Shown: one piece after another, positions 7,916-17,348 of the stretch
Layout of the letters: every line of letters begins with the position of its first letter
Position numbering within the stretch: the stretch's first letter is position 1
From: Bacteroidia bacterium
Lineage (GTDB): Bacteria > Bacteroidota > Bacteroidia > UKL13-3
Length of the DNA stretch: 56,965 nucleotides
NCBI GenBank assembly: GCA_023151275.1
Contig: JAKLJI010000013.1
Location: 1 to 56,965, forward strand
Reading direction: 5' to 3'
The notes under the pieces: model-generated
What the model was told of the DNA's origin: nothing
Seen by the model: the letters and a program-made list of their open reading frames with translations, nothing else
The model's database searches: none
Position numbers and translations under genes: made by a program

Positions 7916-9454
7916 CTACAAAGGAATATTGCCATGCTTTTTCCTTGGCAGGCGTACAGCTTTGTTTTCAAGCATTTTAAAGGCTTTGATTAATTTACTG
8001 CGCGTTTCTTCAGGCAGAATAACTTCATCAATAAATCCACGCTCAGCCGCTCGGTAAGGATTGGCAAACAAGTCGCCATATTCTTTTTCTTTGGCAGCAA
8101 GCGCAGCGGCTTTATCCTCTGCTGAATCAATTTCTTTTTTGAAAATAATTTCAGCGGCACCTTTTGCGCCCATTACGGCAATTTCAGCAGTTGGCCAAGC
8201 AAAGTTCATATCGGCACCGATGTGTTTGGAATTCATCACATCGTATGCTCCACCATATGCTTTGCGGGTAATAACAGTAACACGAGGAACAGTAGCTTCA
8301 CAAAATGCATACAACAATTTTGCGCCATTTGTAATGATGGCATTCCATTCTTGGTCGGTACCAGGCAAGAAACCAGGTACATCTTCAAACACGAGCAAAG
8401 GAATATTGAAAGAATCGCAAAAACGAACGAAGCGAGCTGCTTTTTTGGACGAATTGATATCCAAAACTCCAGCAAGGAATGCAGGTTGGTTGGCAACAAT
8501 TCCAATGGAACGACCCGCTAGCCTCGCAAAACCTACAACAATATTTTCTGCATAATTTTTATGGACCTCGAAGAAGCTATCTTCATCGGCCACTTGTTCA
8601 ATTACTTCGCGGATATCGTAAGGTTGATTTGGATTTTCGGGAACCAAATTGGCAAGCGCAGAACGCTCTTCTTCGCCTCCATTGTAAGGCAAGGAAGGAG
8701 CCTGTTCTTCGCAATTCTGGGGAATATAACTGAGAAGGCTTTTCAGTTGGCGAATACATTCAACCTCATTAGCGGCGGTAAAATGAGCCACACCACTTTT
8801 AGCAGAATGCACCGAAGCACCACCCAAATCTTCAGAGCTTACCTCTTCATGGGTAACGGTTTTTACTACATTGGGACCGGTAACAAACATATAGCTTGTG
8901 TTTTCTACCATTAGAATATAATCGGTAATTGCAGGGCTATACACGGCACCACCTGCACAAGGACCCATAATAGCAGATAGTTGCGGAATTACTCCGGAAG
9001 CAAGTGTATTACGGTAAAAGATATCCGCATAACCACCTAAGGAAACTACACCCTCTTGAATACGCGCACCACCTGAATCGTTTAAGCCAATTACCGGCGC
9101 GCCATTCTTCATGGCAAGGTCCATTATTTTGCAAATTTTCTCGGCATGTGTCTCTGAAAGCGAACCGCCAAAAATGGTGAAGTCTTGCGAAAACACGTAA
9201 ACCAAACGGCCATTTACTGTTCCATATCCGGTAACCACACCATCCCCTAAAAACTGCTGGTTTTCCATTCCAAAATCTTTGGAGCGGTGCTGAACAAATG
9301 CGCCGATTTCTTCAAATGAACCTTCATCCAAAAGAAAATGAATACGTTCTCTGGCGGTTAATTTTCCTTTTTTATGTTGTGAATCGATGCGGGCCTTGCC
9401 TCCCCCTTCCAACGCTTTATCCCGCGTTTGGAGTAGTAATTCGCGTTTGTCCAT
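7916..9454 (-). CDS. Acyl-CoA carboxylase beta (carboxyltransferase) subunit, propionyl-CoA carboxylase type
   Basis: A 512-residue carboxyltransferase of the PccB/MmdA family. It moves CO2 between biotin and propionyl-CoA or a similar acyl-CoA. Family hallmarks are present: [18 protein letters not shown] near residue 35, [11 protein letters not shown] and the oxyanion-hole stretch [12 protein letters not shown] in the N-terminal half, then [15 protein letters not shown] and [10 protein letters not shown] in the C-terminal half. Length is typical. No biotin carboxylase or biotin carrier gene is next to it, so the partner subunits must lie elsewhere. Propionyl-CoA carboxylase and methylmalonyl-CoA decarboxylase subunits cannot be told apart from this sequence. 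Confidence 0.92.
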   Translation of the reverse strand: MDKRELLLQTRDKALEGGGKARIDSQHKKGKLTARERIHFLLDEGSFEEIGAFVQHRSKDFGMENQQFLGDGVVTGYGTVNGRLVYVFSQDFTIFGGSLSETHAEKICKIMDLAMKNGAPVIGLNDSGGARIQEGVVSLGGYADIFYRNTLASGVIPQLSAIMGPCAGGAVYSPAITDYILMVENTSYMFVTGPNVVKTVTHEEVSSEDLGGASVHSAKSGVAHFTAANEVECIRQLKSLLSYIPQNCEEQAPSLPYNGGEEERSALANLVPENPNQPYDIREVIEQVADEDSFFEVHKNYAENIVVGFARLAGRSIGIVANQPAFLAGVLDINSSKKAARFVRFCDSFNIPLLVFEDVPGFLPGTDQEWNAIITNGAKLLYAFCEATVPRVTVITRKAYGGAYDVMNSKHIGADMNFAWPTAEIAVMGAKGAAEIIFKKEIDSAEDKAAALAAKEKEYGDLFANPYRAAERGFIDEVILPEETRSKLIKAFKMLENKAVRLPRKKHGNIPL

Positions 9455-9473
9455 GAATCAAAAAAAATTTCGG

Positions 9474-9481
9474 CTAAGATA
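9474..9481 (-). promoter_or_regulatory. Possible -7 element of the acyl-CoA carboxylase gene
   Basis: On the minus strand TATCTTAG lies 20 nt before the start codon, close to the Bacteroidota -7 consensus TAnnTTTG. The same octamer occurs 22 nt before the SNF2 gene (13840-13847). No convincing -33 TTG is present. Confidence 0.3.
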
Positions 9482-9549
9482 CACGGATTACTTGTACCTA
9501 AAAGTGATTTTCCTTCCCCATCAAAAGAACTTTGCACAATAGGTATAGT

Positions 9550-10257
9550 TTAGGCCGATCCTTGATAAAGCGCAATGGTTTTTCGTCCGACCAGCGGCGA
9601 AACAGGTGGATTGCTTAAACCCTGAAAAATAGCACCTGCCGGGATGTCAAGCCAGTGAAGCAATTCGAGCACTTGTTGCAAATGACTTGTGAGATAATCA
9701 TAAGAGATTTGTTCATGCTGCCTCGAAAAACAAATTGGCTCATGATGGGCAATGCGGTTACGCAGGGAATTGATAAGGGTTAATTGTTGAAACAGGACGG
9801 TATGGTTTGTTCCTTTAGGTCTATTTGGAAAAATAGTATGAAGGCTGCTGCCCATGGCTTGAAACTCCCGAGAGGCAAATTGGTAACGCCAAAATCCAAA
9901 ACTCAAATTTGCCAGTAAATTGTTGTGGGAATACCTTTTTCCCAAGCTTGCCATGCATGAACGAATGGTTTGCTGCGACTTGCGGGTTGCGTCTTGATCA
10001 AACGGTCCGCCTTTTTGGGCTGCGAATGCCAACCAATCGCTTTCACCATACAACTCCAAAAACTTTTGCCGGTAATGGTGGTCAATTTTATTTCGCAATA
10101 CCACTTCAAACAAACATAAACGGGCATAAACAGCCTGAGAACTGCGAATATTTAGACGGTAATAAAAAAGGGCTTTTCGTTTATCACCACCAGCAGCCAT
10201 CAGGTATTTTTCTAATCTTGTGCTAGAGAGCAATGTTTCAAACTCGTCGTAAGTCAT
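9550..10257 (-). CDS. Abi_2-family abortive-infection protein with HEPN-like motifs
   Basis: A 235-residue protein of the Abi_2/AbiD-AbiF family. Two RNxxxH-type motifs are visible: R55-N56...H60 in EVVLRNKIDHHY and R166-N167...H171 in LRNRIAHHEP. In HEPN RNases this motif is catalytic, so an RNA-cleaving phage-defence role is plausible. The order FYYRLNIRSSQAVYARLCLFE, then LANLSFGFWRYQF, then the second motif matches the family. The gene is alone on its strand, without an obvious antitoxin or restriction partner, and its upstream side holds a possible small plus-strand transcription unit. The activity is inferred. Confidence 0.8.
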   Translation of the reverse strand: MTYDEFETLLSSTRLEKYLMAAGGDKRKALFYYRLNIRSSQAVYARLCLFEVVLRNKIDHHYRQKFLELYGESDWLAFAAQKGGPFDQDATRKSQQTIRSCMASLGKRYSHNNLLANLSFGFWRYQFASREFQAMGSSLHTIFPNRPKGTNHTVLFQQLTLINSLRNRIAHHEPICFSRQHEQISYDYLTSHLQQVLELLHWLDIPAGAIFQGLSNPPVSPLVGRKTIALYQGSA

Positions 10258-10276
10258 GATTTTTTTTTAGTTTTTG

Positions 10277-10307
10277 CTTGCAAATATTAAACTAAGACTT
10301 ACCTTTG
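10277..10307 (+). promoter_or_regulatory. Bacteroidota-type promoter facing away from the Abi gene
   Basis: CTTG at 10277-10280, a 19-nt spacer, and TACCTTTG at 10300-10307, a full match to TAnnTTTG with the usual spacing. Transcription would start near 10313, directly before a hairpin with a T-run, and no plus-strand gene follows. Confidence 0.45.
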
Positions 10308-10315
10308 TGATGTAC

Positions 10316-10352
10316 TCCCGGCTGCCGCTGTCGAAAGATATGCTTCCGGGTT
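10316..10352 (+). terminator. CCCGG/CCGGG hairpin followed by a T-rich tract; possible tiny RNA
   Basis: CCCGG at 10317-10321 pairs with CCGGG at 10346-10350, and a T-rich tract (TTTTTGTTTTTT) follows. The spacing to the promoter at 10277-10307 would give a transcript of about 45-50 nt made up almost entirely of the terminator. It may be a minimal sRNA or simply a terminator. Confidence 0.4.
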
Positions 10353-10686
10353 TTTGTTTTTTATAGCTCTAAGCTATCGTTATTCCTAGCTTTCATTAGC
10401 TTTTGAAATCTTAAACAGTCAGATCAACTCTTTCAAAATTTAGGGAATTCCTTAACCCTACTTTTCATTACAATTTTGGCTATTGAGGTATTCCTTAAAC
10501 AGGAATTTCTAGTTGGAAAGTTTACCTACTTTTTAATTCCATATACGGGAGACTACACAAATTTGTGCATTTCTCGGCATACAATAAATTACCTGATACA
10601 AGCCGATTCTTCGCTCCAATTTTATCCCGGTAAAGTTTGCTAGTTCTTTTGAAAAGACTGAATTGAATTGTTGAGAATCTCTATGC
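10353..10686. other. Intergenic A+T-rich stretch with no visible gene
   Basis: This is the rest of the roughly 430-bp gap between the Abi gene and the SNF2 gene. It holds a small hairpin ATAGCT-CTA-AGCTAT (10363-10377) and otherwise nothing I can support. Confidence 0.5.
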
Positions 10687-13600
10687 CTATTCCAAAAGCT
10701 GCATTATTTCTTCAACATCGATGTGTTTGAATACGGCTTCATCGGTTTCAATAAGGCTATTGGCCAATTCTTTTTTCTTTTGTTGCAATTGAAGAATTTT
10801 CTCTTCAACAGTATCTTTACTAATAAACTTATAAATAAATACCGGTTTATCCTGACCAATACGATGTGCTCGGTCAATGGCCTGTCTTTCTACCGCAGGA
10901 TTCCACCAAGGGTCAATCAGAAACACATAATCAGCCTTGGTTAAATTGAGTCCAAAACCACCCGCTTTCAATGAAATCAAAAAGAAGGAATAATCTCCAT
11001 TCTGAAACTTGGAAACCATTTTTTGGCGATCTTCCGAATTCATGGAGCCATCGAGGTAGCAATAAGATATTTTCTGTTCATCAAACCATTTCCTGTAAAT
11101 GGTGAGTTGTGAAACAAATTGCGAAAACATAAGCACCTTATGTCCTTCCGCAATGGCTGTTTCTGCCATGTAAGTTACCTCGTTGAATTTACCACATTCA
11201 CCTGTAAAATCGGGGTTAACCAACAAAGGGTGGTTGGCAATTTGCCTCAATTTGGTAAGGCCTTGCAACAAGGTAAACTGAGACTTATTTAAACCCATTT
11301 CACGTATCACCTGAAGAATTTCGTTTCGGTAATGCGATTTTACCTTTTCGTAAGCTTCCTTCTGTTCTTCGCTCATATCGCAGTAAACCAACTGCTCCAT
11401 TTTCTCCGGCAAATCTTTTGCTACCTGGTCCTTGGTTCTTCTCAGAATAAAGGGTTTGATAATTGCCTTCAATTGCTGCATTTTGTAAGGATCTTTCAAC
11501 TTTTCTATGGGTTGAACAAAGCGCTCATTGAAGGTATTCAAACTTCCCAACAATCCGGGATTAATAAAACTCAGTTGCGACCAAAGTTCTTGAACACTGT
11601 TCTCAATTGGGGTTCCGGTAAGCACCAGTTTATTGGATGCTTTCAACATCTTCACCGCTTTTGAGCTTTGTGAATTGGGATTTTTGATAGCCTGACTTTC
11701 GTCCAGAATCAAGTAATTAAACCTGAATTCTTTGAGTATATCTACATCTACACGTACAGTTCCATAGGTAGAAATTACCAAATCGAAATTGGTGAATTGT
11801 CGCGTATTTTTTGACCTGCCAATGCCGGTATAAACAAGTACACGTAAACTGGGGGTAAAACGAATGGCTTCCTGGTACCAATTGTAAACCAAGGAATTGG
11901 GAACCACAATCAAAGAACAACGAATAAAGGTTTGGTCTTGAACCCGTTTTTGGTTAGTAGGTTTCAACTCGCGAGAAATGCCCTGACTTCTCACAAAGAG
12001 TTCCCGATTATCTACCTTTTCCTGAACCTGAATAGGTGCTTGGTCAAATAAATTCATTTGAACCGGTTCGCCTTTGGCAGGTTTGCGATTGTTTTCTTCC
12101 CAAAGTGGTGGTTCAAAAGGAACTTCTCCTTTGTTTTCTTCAAAGAGCTCTTTCTCTTTTTGAATAAGGGAGAGGGTTTGAATGGTTTTCCCTAAACCCA
12201 TATCATCGGCTAGACAACCGCCAAATTTGTTTTCTTTTAAAAAGTAAAACCAATCAAAACCTGCTTTTTGGTAAGGTCGAAGTTCACCTTTAAAATTCGC
12301 AGGCAAATCCATTTCGCGAACCTGACCATAGTCTCTTAATTTGAGCAGTTTCTCGCTAAGCTTTAGGTATTTTGAATTGCTGTTTGCTATTTCTTCAAGC
12401 AATCCCACATGGTGCTTTTCAAGTTTTATCTCTTCTTCACCCTCACTAAACTCAAGGATTCCGCTCAAATTGCCAAACCATTCTTCGGGAATTACAGCAA
12501 TCATTCCATTGGGCAATAAAAACTCCCGCTTGCCCTTCATGATGTACTCTCTCAAGGCCAGGAATGAAAAGGTGTATTCACCAAATTTCACAATGGCAGT
12601 TACATCAAACCAATCTCTTCGCTCTTTTACTTCAATTTTTATTTCACGCGGCCCAATAAAATATCGACTTGCTTCTGAAGCCTGTGAAACCTCAATCCCG
12701 GCTTGCTCCAGTTCTGCATGATGTTCATTCAACCAATCAAGAAACACATATTTGTTTACCGATTCTGAACCAAGAAGATTGTCTGTTTTTTTCTGAGGTT
12801 TAAAATCCGGAAGATGAAAGAAGGCCTTGGCAGAATGTCCCAATCCAATTTGTTCAAGTATTACTTTCTTTTTCTCTTCTTCGGCTTGATTGCGATGAAT
12901 ACGCGTAAAATAATAGCGTCCATCTTGCTTGGCTAGCTTTGACAAAACCTGGGCATCGGAGCCGTATTCAAACTCAATCTCGTTGTATTTAAAGCTTAAT
13001 TTTAACGCAATTTCATCCTCATAAAAGTGAACCATTTGCAGGTAAGCTTTTCCATCCGGATGAAAATTATTGATACCAAAGCAATCTGATTTTACATCGT
13101 ATTTATCTACCAACTGGGTAACAAACTTCTGCAAGTAAGTTTCCTCGGCATTGCGCGGTATTTGAATATACCGTTTGTTTAAAAAGGGTTGAAGCTTTTT
13201 GCCATCAATCTTCTTATCGAAATCAATGAGCTTATTTTGTACCAATAACCAGGCCGGATTTAAACATACCACCTGAGCACCTTTGTACATGAACTCTATT
13301 TTCTGACCTTGGTATTTTATCGTTGGGTAATAGCGTATGCCTTCGGGATTTTCTTTGAAATGAAACCACACATTCCCGGGTTCTGTAGCTACTTCAATTT
13401 TGACGGAAGTAGGATTGTTGTCGTTCCCTGTTTTGTAAATATTTCCGCCACGTAATCGCTGCAAAACCTTATTAATTCGTTCCTGAACAAAAGGTTTTAT
13501 GCGGTCTTCCAACAAGGGTTGAGGACAATACTTGCCAAAAAATTCGGTCGTACGTAATTTCTTTTTGGTTTCAGTATTGAAACGCTTGAATAGGTAATTG

Positions 13601-13818
13601 TCGTCAATCTCATCCAATATTTTGATTAACTCCATTTCAAGCGGTGTAATTCCCTTTGCAAAGTAATCGGCCGTTTTTGAAAATACGCGCTGATGGGTTA
13701 GGGTAAACGCACCTTTCCCATTCACCTGAACTACGTGAGGCTCAAGAAGTAAACCAAGTTGTTGATGGTCTACTAGGGTAAACACCAAAGCGAATGGTTG
13801 TGTATTAACTACCAGCAA
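10687..13818 (-). CDS. SNF2-family DEAD/DEAH-box helicase
   Basis: A 1043-residue SWI2/SNF2 ATPase. The first 500 or so residues form a long Bacteroidota-type N-terminal region. The C-terminal half is the motor: Walker A DDMGLGKT, motif Ia-like SLIVVPNSLVYNW, the DEAH-equivalent DESQAIKNP, LTGTPIENSVQELWSQL (motif III), RRTKDQVAKDLPEK, FSQFVSQL, and motif VI WWNPAVERQAIDRAHRIGQ. These enzymes translocate on duplex DNA to remodel protein-DNA or RNA polymerase complexes, as RapA does. It has no methyltransferase or nuclease partner nearby, so a defence role is not supported. dapF lies 104 nt upstream on the same strand. Confidence 0.93.
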   Translation of the reverse strand: MLVVNTQPFALVFTLVDHQQLGLLLEPHVVQVNGKGAFTLTHQRVFSKTADYFAKGITPLEMELIKILDEIDDNYLFKRFNTETKKKLRTTEFFGKYCPQPLLEDRIKPFVQERINKVLQRLRGGNIYKTGNDNNPTSVKIEVATEPGNVWFHFKENPEGIRYYPTIKYQGQKIEFMYKGAQVVCLNPAWLLVQNKLIDFDKKIDGKKLQPFLNKRYIQIPRNAEETYLQKFVTQLVDKYDVKSDCFGINNFHPDGKAYLQMVHFYEDEIALKLSFKYNEIEFEYGSDAQVLSKLAKQDGRYYFTRIHRNQAEEEKKKVILEQIGLGHSAKAFFHLPDFKPQKKTDNLLGSESVNKYVFLDWLNEHHAELEQAGIEVSQASEASRYFIGPREIKIEVKERRDWFDVTAIVKFGEYTFSFLALREYIMKGKREFLLPNGMIAVIPEEWFGNLSGILEFSEGEEEIKLEKHHVGLLEEIANSNSKYLKLSEKLLKLRDYGQVREMDLPANFKGELRPYQKAGFDWFYFLKENKFGGCLADDMGLGKTIQTLSLIQKEKELFEENKGEVPFEPPLWEENNRKPAKGEPVQMNLFDQAPIQVQEKVDNRELFVRSQGISRELKPTNQKRVQDQTFIRCSLIVVPNSLVYNWYQEAIRFTPSLRVLVYTGIGRSKNTRQFTNFDLVISTYGTVRVDVDILKEFRFNYLILDESQAIKNPNSQSSKAVKMLKASNKLVLTGTPIENSVQELWSQLSFINPGLLGSLNTFNERFVQPIEKLKDPYKMQQLKAIIKPFILRRTKDQVAKDLPEKMEQLVYCDMSEEQKEAYEKVKSHYRNEILQVIREMGLNKSQFTLLQGLTKLRQIANHPLLVNPDFTGECGKFNEVTYMAETAIAEGHKVLMFSQFVSQLTIYRKWFDEQKISYCYLDGSMNSEDRQKMVSKFQNGDYSFFLISLKAGGFGLNLTKADYVFLIDPWWNPAVERQAIDRAHRIGQDKPVFIYKFISKDTVEEKILQLQQKKKELANSLIETDEAVFKHIDVEEIMQLLE

Positions 13819-13839
13819 AAAACAATTACATTAAGGTAG

Positions 13840-13847
13840 CTAAGATA
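13840..13847 (-). promoter_or_regulatory. Possible -7 element of the SNF2 gene
   Basis: TATCTTAG on the minus strand, 22 nt before the SNF2 start and identical to the element before the acyl-CoA carboxylase gene. Weak by itself; the recurrence is the support. Confidence 0.3.
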
Positions 13848-13922
13848 AGGAGCCTTTGTGAAACTCCGAATAAAAAAAATGAAGAATTACTATTTTTAGC
13901 AATCCGCTTTCACCTGCGGCAT

Positions 13923-14729
13923 TTATTCTCCCTCTGGCAATTCAACCACTCCCTGAAACACCATTACCGCAGGCCCTTCTAACCAAACGTCGGAAATCAC
14001 TCCATTTTCACGTTGGTAACTCACGCGCAATGCTCCTCCTGGTGTTCCCAACCGAACCGCATGATGCGGAAATTCCCGCGGCTCGAGCTCACTTAATGCA
14101 ATAGCAGCGGCAGTTACACCTGTTCCACAAGAATAGGTCTCGTCTTCTACTCCCCTTTCATAGGTTCTAACCGCCAAACTTCCATCCTCCATTTTTTGAA
14201 CAAAATTCACATTGATTCCTTGCTCTGCAAATCGTTCAGAATAGCGAATGGATCTTCCGGCTTCTACTACATCAAGGGTAGTTATTAGCTGATTAATAAA
14301 TTTCACATAATGCGGAGAGCCGGTGTTCAACACAAAAGTTCTTTCGTCAACTTTTTCAACTGCATCTACATTCTTCATTTGAAGGCTTACCAATGCATTT
14401 TCTTTGACCAAGGCTTGGTGTGGACCATCAATGGCTAAAAATTCGAGTTTATTATCTGCTGCTTTTAAATCAACTAGAAAGCGGGAAAAACAACGACCTC
14501 CATTTCCACACATGGTACTTTCGGCACCGTCACTATTGAAATACTGCATGTAAGGCATTCCTTCAGCTGTAATTTGAAAGAGGATAAGTCCATCAGCACC
14601 AATACCAAATCGTCTGTGGCATAGGCGAGCAATCAGTGCTTTATCCCGGGCAGGAAATTTTCCTTCACGGTCATCAAACAGGATAAAATCATTACCTGTT
14701 CCTTGGTATTTGTAAAAAAGTTTGTTCAC
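13923..14729 (-). CDS. dapF: Diaminopimelate epimerase
   Basis: A 268-residue cytoplasmic enzyme that interconverts LL- and meso-diaminopimelate for lysine and peptidoglycan synthesis. The family start KYQGTGNDFILFD is present. Both catalytic cysteines are visible, in MCGNGGRC and in SCGTGVTAAA, as is the substrate-binding segment GIGADGLILF. Length is standard. The start codon overlaps the stop of the upstream membrane-protein gene (14726-14729), so the two are translated together. meso-DAP use fits a Gram-negative wall. Confidence 0.96.
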   Translation of the reverse strand: MNKLFYKYQGTGNDFILFDDREGKFPARDKALIARLCHRRFGIGADGLILFQITAEGMPYMQYFNSDGAESTMCGNGGRCFSRFLVDLKAADNKLEFLAIDGPHQALVKENALVSLQMKNVDAVEKVDERTFVLNTGSPHYVKFINQLITTLDVVEAGRSIRYSERFAEQGINVNFVQKMEDGSLAVRTYERGVEDETYSCGTGVTAAAIALSELEPREFPHHAVRLGTPGGALRVSYQRENGVISDVWLEGPAVMVFQGVVELPEGE

Positions 14730-15610
14730 CGAATTGGGAGTTTATGGTACTGCTGATCGTTGATTAGCGGAATTAGAAAATGTTGGGTAATTAAGGCATG
14801 AGTTGCACCTAAATCGGAATAGAGGAAAAACAGCGGTAATTCAGGCTTTACACCATATAAAATTAGCTTCTTTCCATTGTAGCGATAGCCGGTAAAATGT
14901 ACAGGAGAAACCCAGTATTCAACAAATAAACCTTTGGCTTTTGGGGTTGATTTTTTGAATAATCCACGCAGTATAGGATTCAAAACTGCCGTATCTGTAG
15001 GCATTGAATCTGATTTGATGTTTAAGGATTGCAGTCGCTCCTCCCAAACCCCAAAAGCAATGGATGAAAACAAACTATCGGCAAGCAAAATATCCTCCTG
15101 AACATTCGCCTGAAAATCAGTTTCCCTTACCTTTATCAATTCCATTTCGGCAATGGCAAACAAAGAATCTTCATCCAAAACCAAAGTATCAGACTGTTTT
15201 TCCTTACGCTGTTCTTTTCTTTTGGGCTTTTCCGGTTCAGGGCTGGGTTCTGGCTCTTGTCGGGGGATAATCCCGATGGTTTCTGCAATCGATTTACGGT
15301 TCAATTCCAGTTCATCTGCATATTTTTGGTTGATGTAATAATCAACCAACAAAACCAACAGAAGCACCGATACAATTAAATAGAGCCAGCCCCAACTTTG
15401 AGGTTTGCGAGGAGGAATGATTGGAGTTTCATACTCCTGGAGCTCCCTTGCCAGAATTTCTTCCCGGTTTGATTTATACCGCTCAAATTCTATAAAAAAA
15501 GCAGGATCCTGTTGCAACCGCGCTTGAAAAGCCTCCAGCTCCGGAGACTTCATCTCATTACGAAGAAACTTCTCAAAAAAGTACTGGTATCGCTCTGGAT
15601 CAAGGTGCAT
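14726..15610 (-). CDS. Membrane-anchored protein of unknown function, coupled to dapF
   Basis: A 294-residue protein with one transmembrane helix at about 74-91 (WLYLIVSVLLLVLLVDYYI). The N-terminal 70 residues are cytoplasmic, charged and helical (ERYQYFFEKFLRNEMKSPELEAF), reminiscent of the N-terminus of Bacteroidota anti-sigma factors. A Pro/Glu/Lys-rich linker follows (about 115-140), then a 150-residue domain that should be periplasmic. I do not recognise that domain. No ECF sigma gene is adjacent, so anti-sigma function is only a resemblance. It overlaps dapF by 4 nt (ATGA). Confidence 0.7.
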   Translation of the reverse strand: MHLDPERYQYFFEKFLRNEMKSPELEAFQARLQQDPAFFIEFERYKSNREEILARELQEYETPIIPPRKPQSWGWLYLIVSVLLLVLLVDYYINQKYADELELNRKSIAETIGIIPRQEPEPSPEPEKPKRKEQRKEKQSDTLVLDEDSLFAIAEMELIKVRETDFQANVQEDILLADSLFSSIAFGVWEERLQSLNIKSDSMPTDTAVLNPILRGLFKKSTPKAKGLFVEYWVSPVHFTGYRYNGKKLILYGVKPELPLFFLYSDLGATHALITQHFLIPLINDQQYHKLPIR

Positions 15611-15786
15611 ATGCTTACAGGAATGGCAAATTTCAACAATTTGAAGGTAAAATTTAAGATTAGACCTAATCGTTTTGAATTATTGTTGAATATTTTACCA
15701 CAACTGGCCTGAAATGCTGTTTTTGCGGTGACTATTTTTCAGCTTAGCTCCTTGAAACTGAAAAAACTTTCACCCCAAAACTGACA

Positions 15787-15799
15787 TTTTGTTCATGGA
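15787..15799. promoter_or_regulatory. Imperfect inverted repeat upstream of the HtrA gene
   Basis: TGACATTTTGTTCA begins near 15782 and is almost symmetric (TGACA against TG-T-TCA, with one extra base). It lies just before the HtrA coding region. A stress-response operator would fit the gene, but the symmetry is imperfect and I cannot assign a regulator. Confidence 0.2.
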
Positions 15800-15829
15800 A
15801 TGAAATTTGAGAAACAAAGAACACGAAAA

Positions 15830-17293
15830 ATGAAGAATATGAAAAAAGTGCTGACCCTCTTGTTGGTTGCAGGCCTTGGAGGCCTTGCTGCTGTAGGAAT
15901 TACCCGATTTCTGGACAAAGGTTCTGACCCTGAATTCACCCAAAACTACCTGGCTAAATATGCAAGCCTAAGCAATGGGATCGACCGTCCTGACTTTGTT
16001 CAGGTGGCGGAATTGGTTACCCCGACTGTGGTGCATATTATTACAACCACGGAGGGACCATCCAATTCAGAAAACGGCCAAGACCCTTATGGATTCTTTA
16101 GAGATTTTGGATTTCGAATTGATCCGGGACCACGCGCAGGCTCAGGTTCTGGTGTGATAATTTCATCAGATGGCTATATCGTAACCAATAATCACGTTGT
16201 TGATGGTGCCACAAAAATCAAAGTTATCCTGAATGATAAACGAGAATACACCGCCGAATTGTTGGGCAAAGACAGAAATACAGATTTAGCATTGATAAAA
16301 ATCGATGAAAAAAACCTTCCATTTGCGGTTGAAGGCAACTCGGATGAAGTAAAGGTTGGCCAATGGGTGCTTGCCGTTGGAAATCCATTTAACTTAACAT
16401 CAACAGTAACAGCAGGTATTGTTAGCGCAAAAGGAAGAGGTTTGAATTTATTGCGCGACCCAAGGAATCCGGAAACCCAATATGCGATTGAAGCTTTTAT
16501 TCAAACCGATGCTGCCGTAAACCCCGGAAACAGTGGCGGTGCTCTGGTTAGTGCTGATGGTAAACTGATTGGAATCAATGCCGCTATAGCCAGTGAAACA
16601 GGTCAATTCGCCGGATATTCGTTTGCAATTCCTGTGAATCTGATGAAAAAAGTGGTTGGCGACCTTAAAAAATACGGTGAAGTGCAACGTGGATTATTGG
16701 GCGTTCAAATTCAGGATGTAACCAATGATTTAGCCGATAAAGAAGGGCTGAGTGAAGTGCGCGGTGTATTCATTGCAAAAGTGAATGAAAACAGCGCAGC
16801 AGATGCCGCTGGTATCAAAGACAAAGACGTGATTGTTGCCATAGATGGTGAGAAGGTAAATAGTTCAAGTGAGTTGCAAGAAAAGGTGGGAAAGAAAAGC
16901 CCTGGCGACCTGGTAAAAGTTTCTGTAATACGCAGTAACAAGCCCATGGAATTTAATGTAACCTTGAGAAACAAAGAAGGAAAAACCTCTGTTGTAAAAA
17001 CTGAAAAAATTGAATCCAATAAAGTTTTAGGCTGTGAGTTCGAAAACATCACCCGTGAGGAGCGCCTGAAGCTCAAAATTTCAAATGGCGTTCGTTTGAA
17101 GAAGCTTGGAGAAAACAGCATTCTCAAAAAACGAGGAGTTCCTCAAGGTTTTGTGATTACCCATATTGATAAAACGCCAGTAGCCAGCAGTGCTGAGGTG
17201 AAAAGCGCATTAGAAGGCAAAAAAGGTGGGGTTCTGGTTGAAGGAATCAATCCGGATGGCTCAAAAGGCTATTATGGTTTTGGTATCGAATAA
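15830..17293 (+). CDS. HtrA/DegP-family periplasmic serine protease
   Basis: A 487-residue Do-family endopeptidase for misfolded envelope proteins. I start at ATG 15830, because KNMKKVLTLLLVAGLGGLAAVG is then a compact signal anchor; ATG 15800 would add ten charged residues. The catalytic triad is visible: His122 in TNNHVVDG, Asp152 in RNTDLALIKI, Ser235 in NPGNSGGAL. Two PDZ regions follow, the first beginning near RGLLGVQIQDV and the second near FENITREERLKL with GFVITHIDKTPV. A strong bidirectional terminator follows at 17303-17340. It is probably induced by envelope stress. Confidence 0.94.
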   Translation: MKNMKKVLTLLLVAGLGGLAAVGITRFLDKGSDPEFTQNYLAKYASLSNGIDRPDFVQVAELVTPTVVHIITTTEGPSNSENGQDPYGFFRDFGFRIDPGPRAGSGSGVIISSDGYIVTNNHVVDGATKIKVILNDKREYTAELLGKDRNTDLALIKIDEKNLPFAVEGNSDEVKVGQWVLAVGNPFNLTSTVTAGIVSAKGRGLNLLRDPRNPETQYAIEAFIQTDAAVNPGNSGGALVSADGKLIGINAAIASETGQFAGYSFAIPVNLMKKVVGDLKKYGEVQRGLLGVQIQDVTNDLADKEGLSEVRGVFIAKVNENSAADAAGIKDKDVIVAIDGEKVNSSSELQEKVGKKSPGDLVKVSVIRSNKPMEFNVTLRNKEGKTSVVKTEKIESNKVLGCEFENITREERLKLKISNGVRLKKLGENSILKKRGVPQGFVITHIDKTPVASSAEVKSALEGKKGGVLVEGINPDGSKGYYGFGIE

Positions 17294-17302
17294 AAAATCA
17301 GG

Positions 17303-17340
17303 GCATAAAAAAAGCGGGGAAATCCCGCTTTTTTTTATGC
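17303..17340. terminator. Bidirectional intrinsic terminator
   Basis: A nearly perfect palindrome between convergent genes. AGCGGG pairs with CCCGCT around a GAAAT loop, flanked by A7 on the left and T8 on the right and closed by GCAT/ATGC. It would terminate both the HtrA gene and the opposing DUF3467 gene. Confidence 0.9.
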
Positions 17341-17348
17341 TTAAATTC

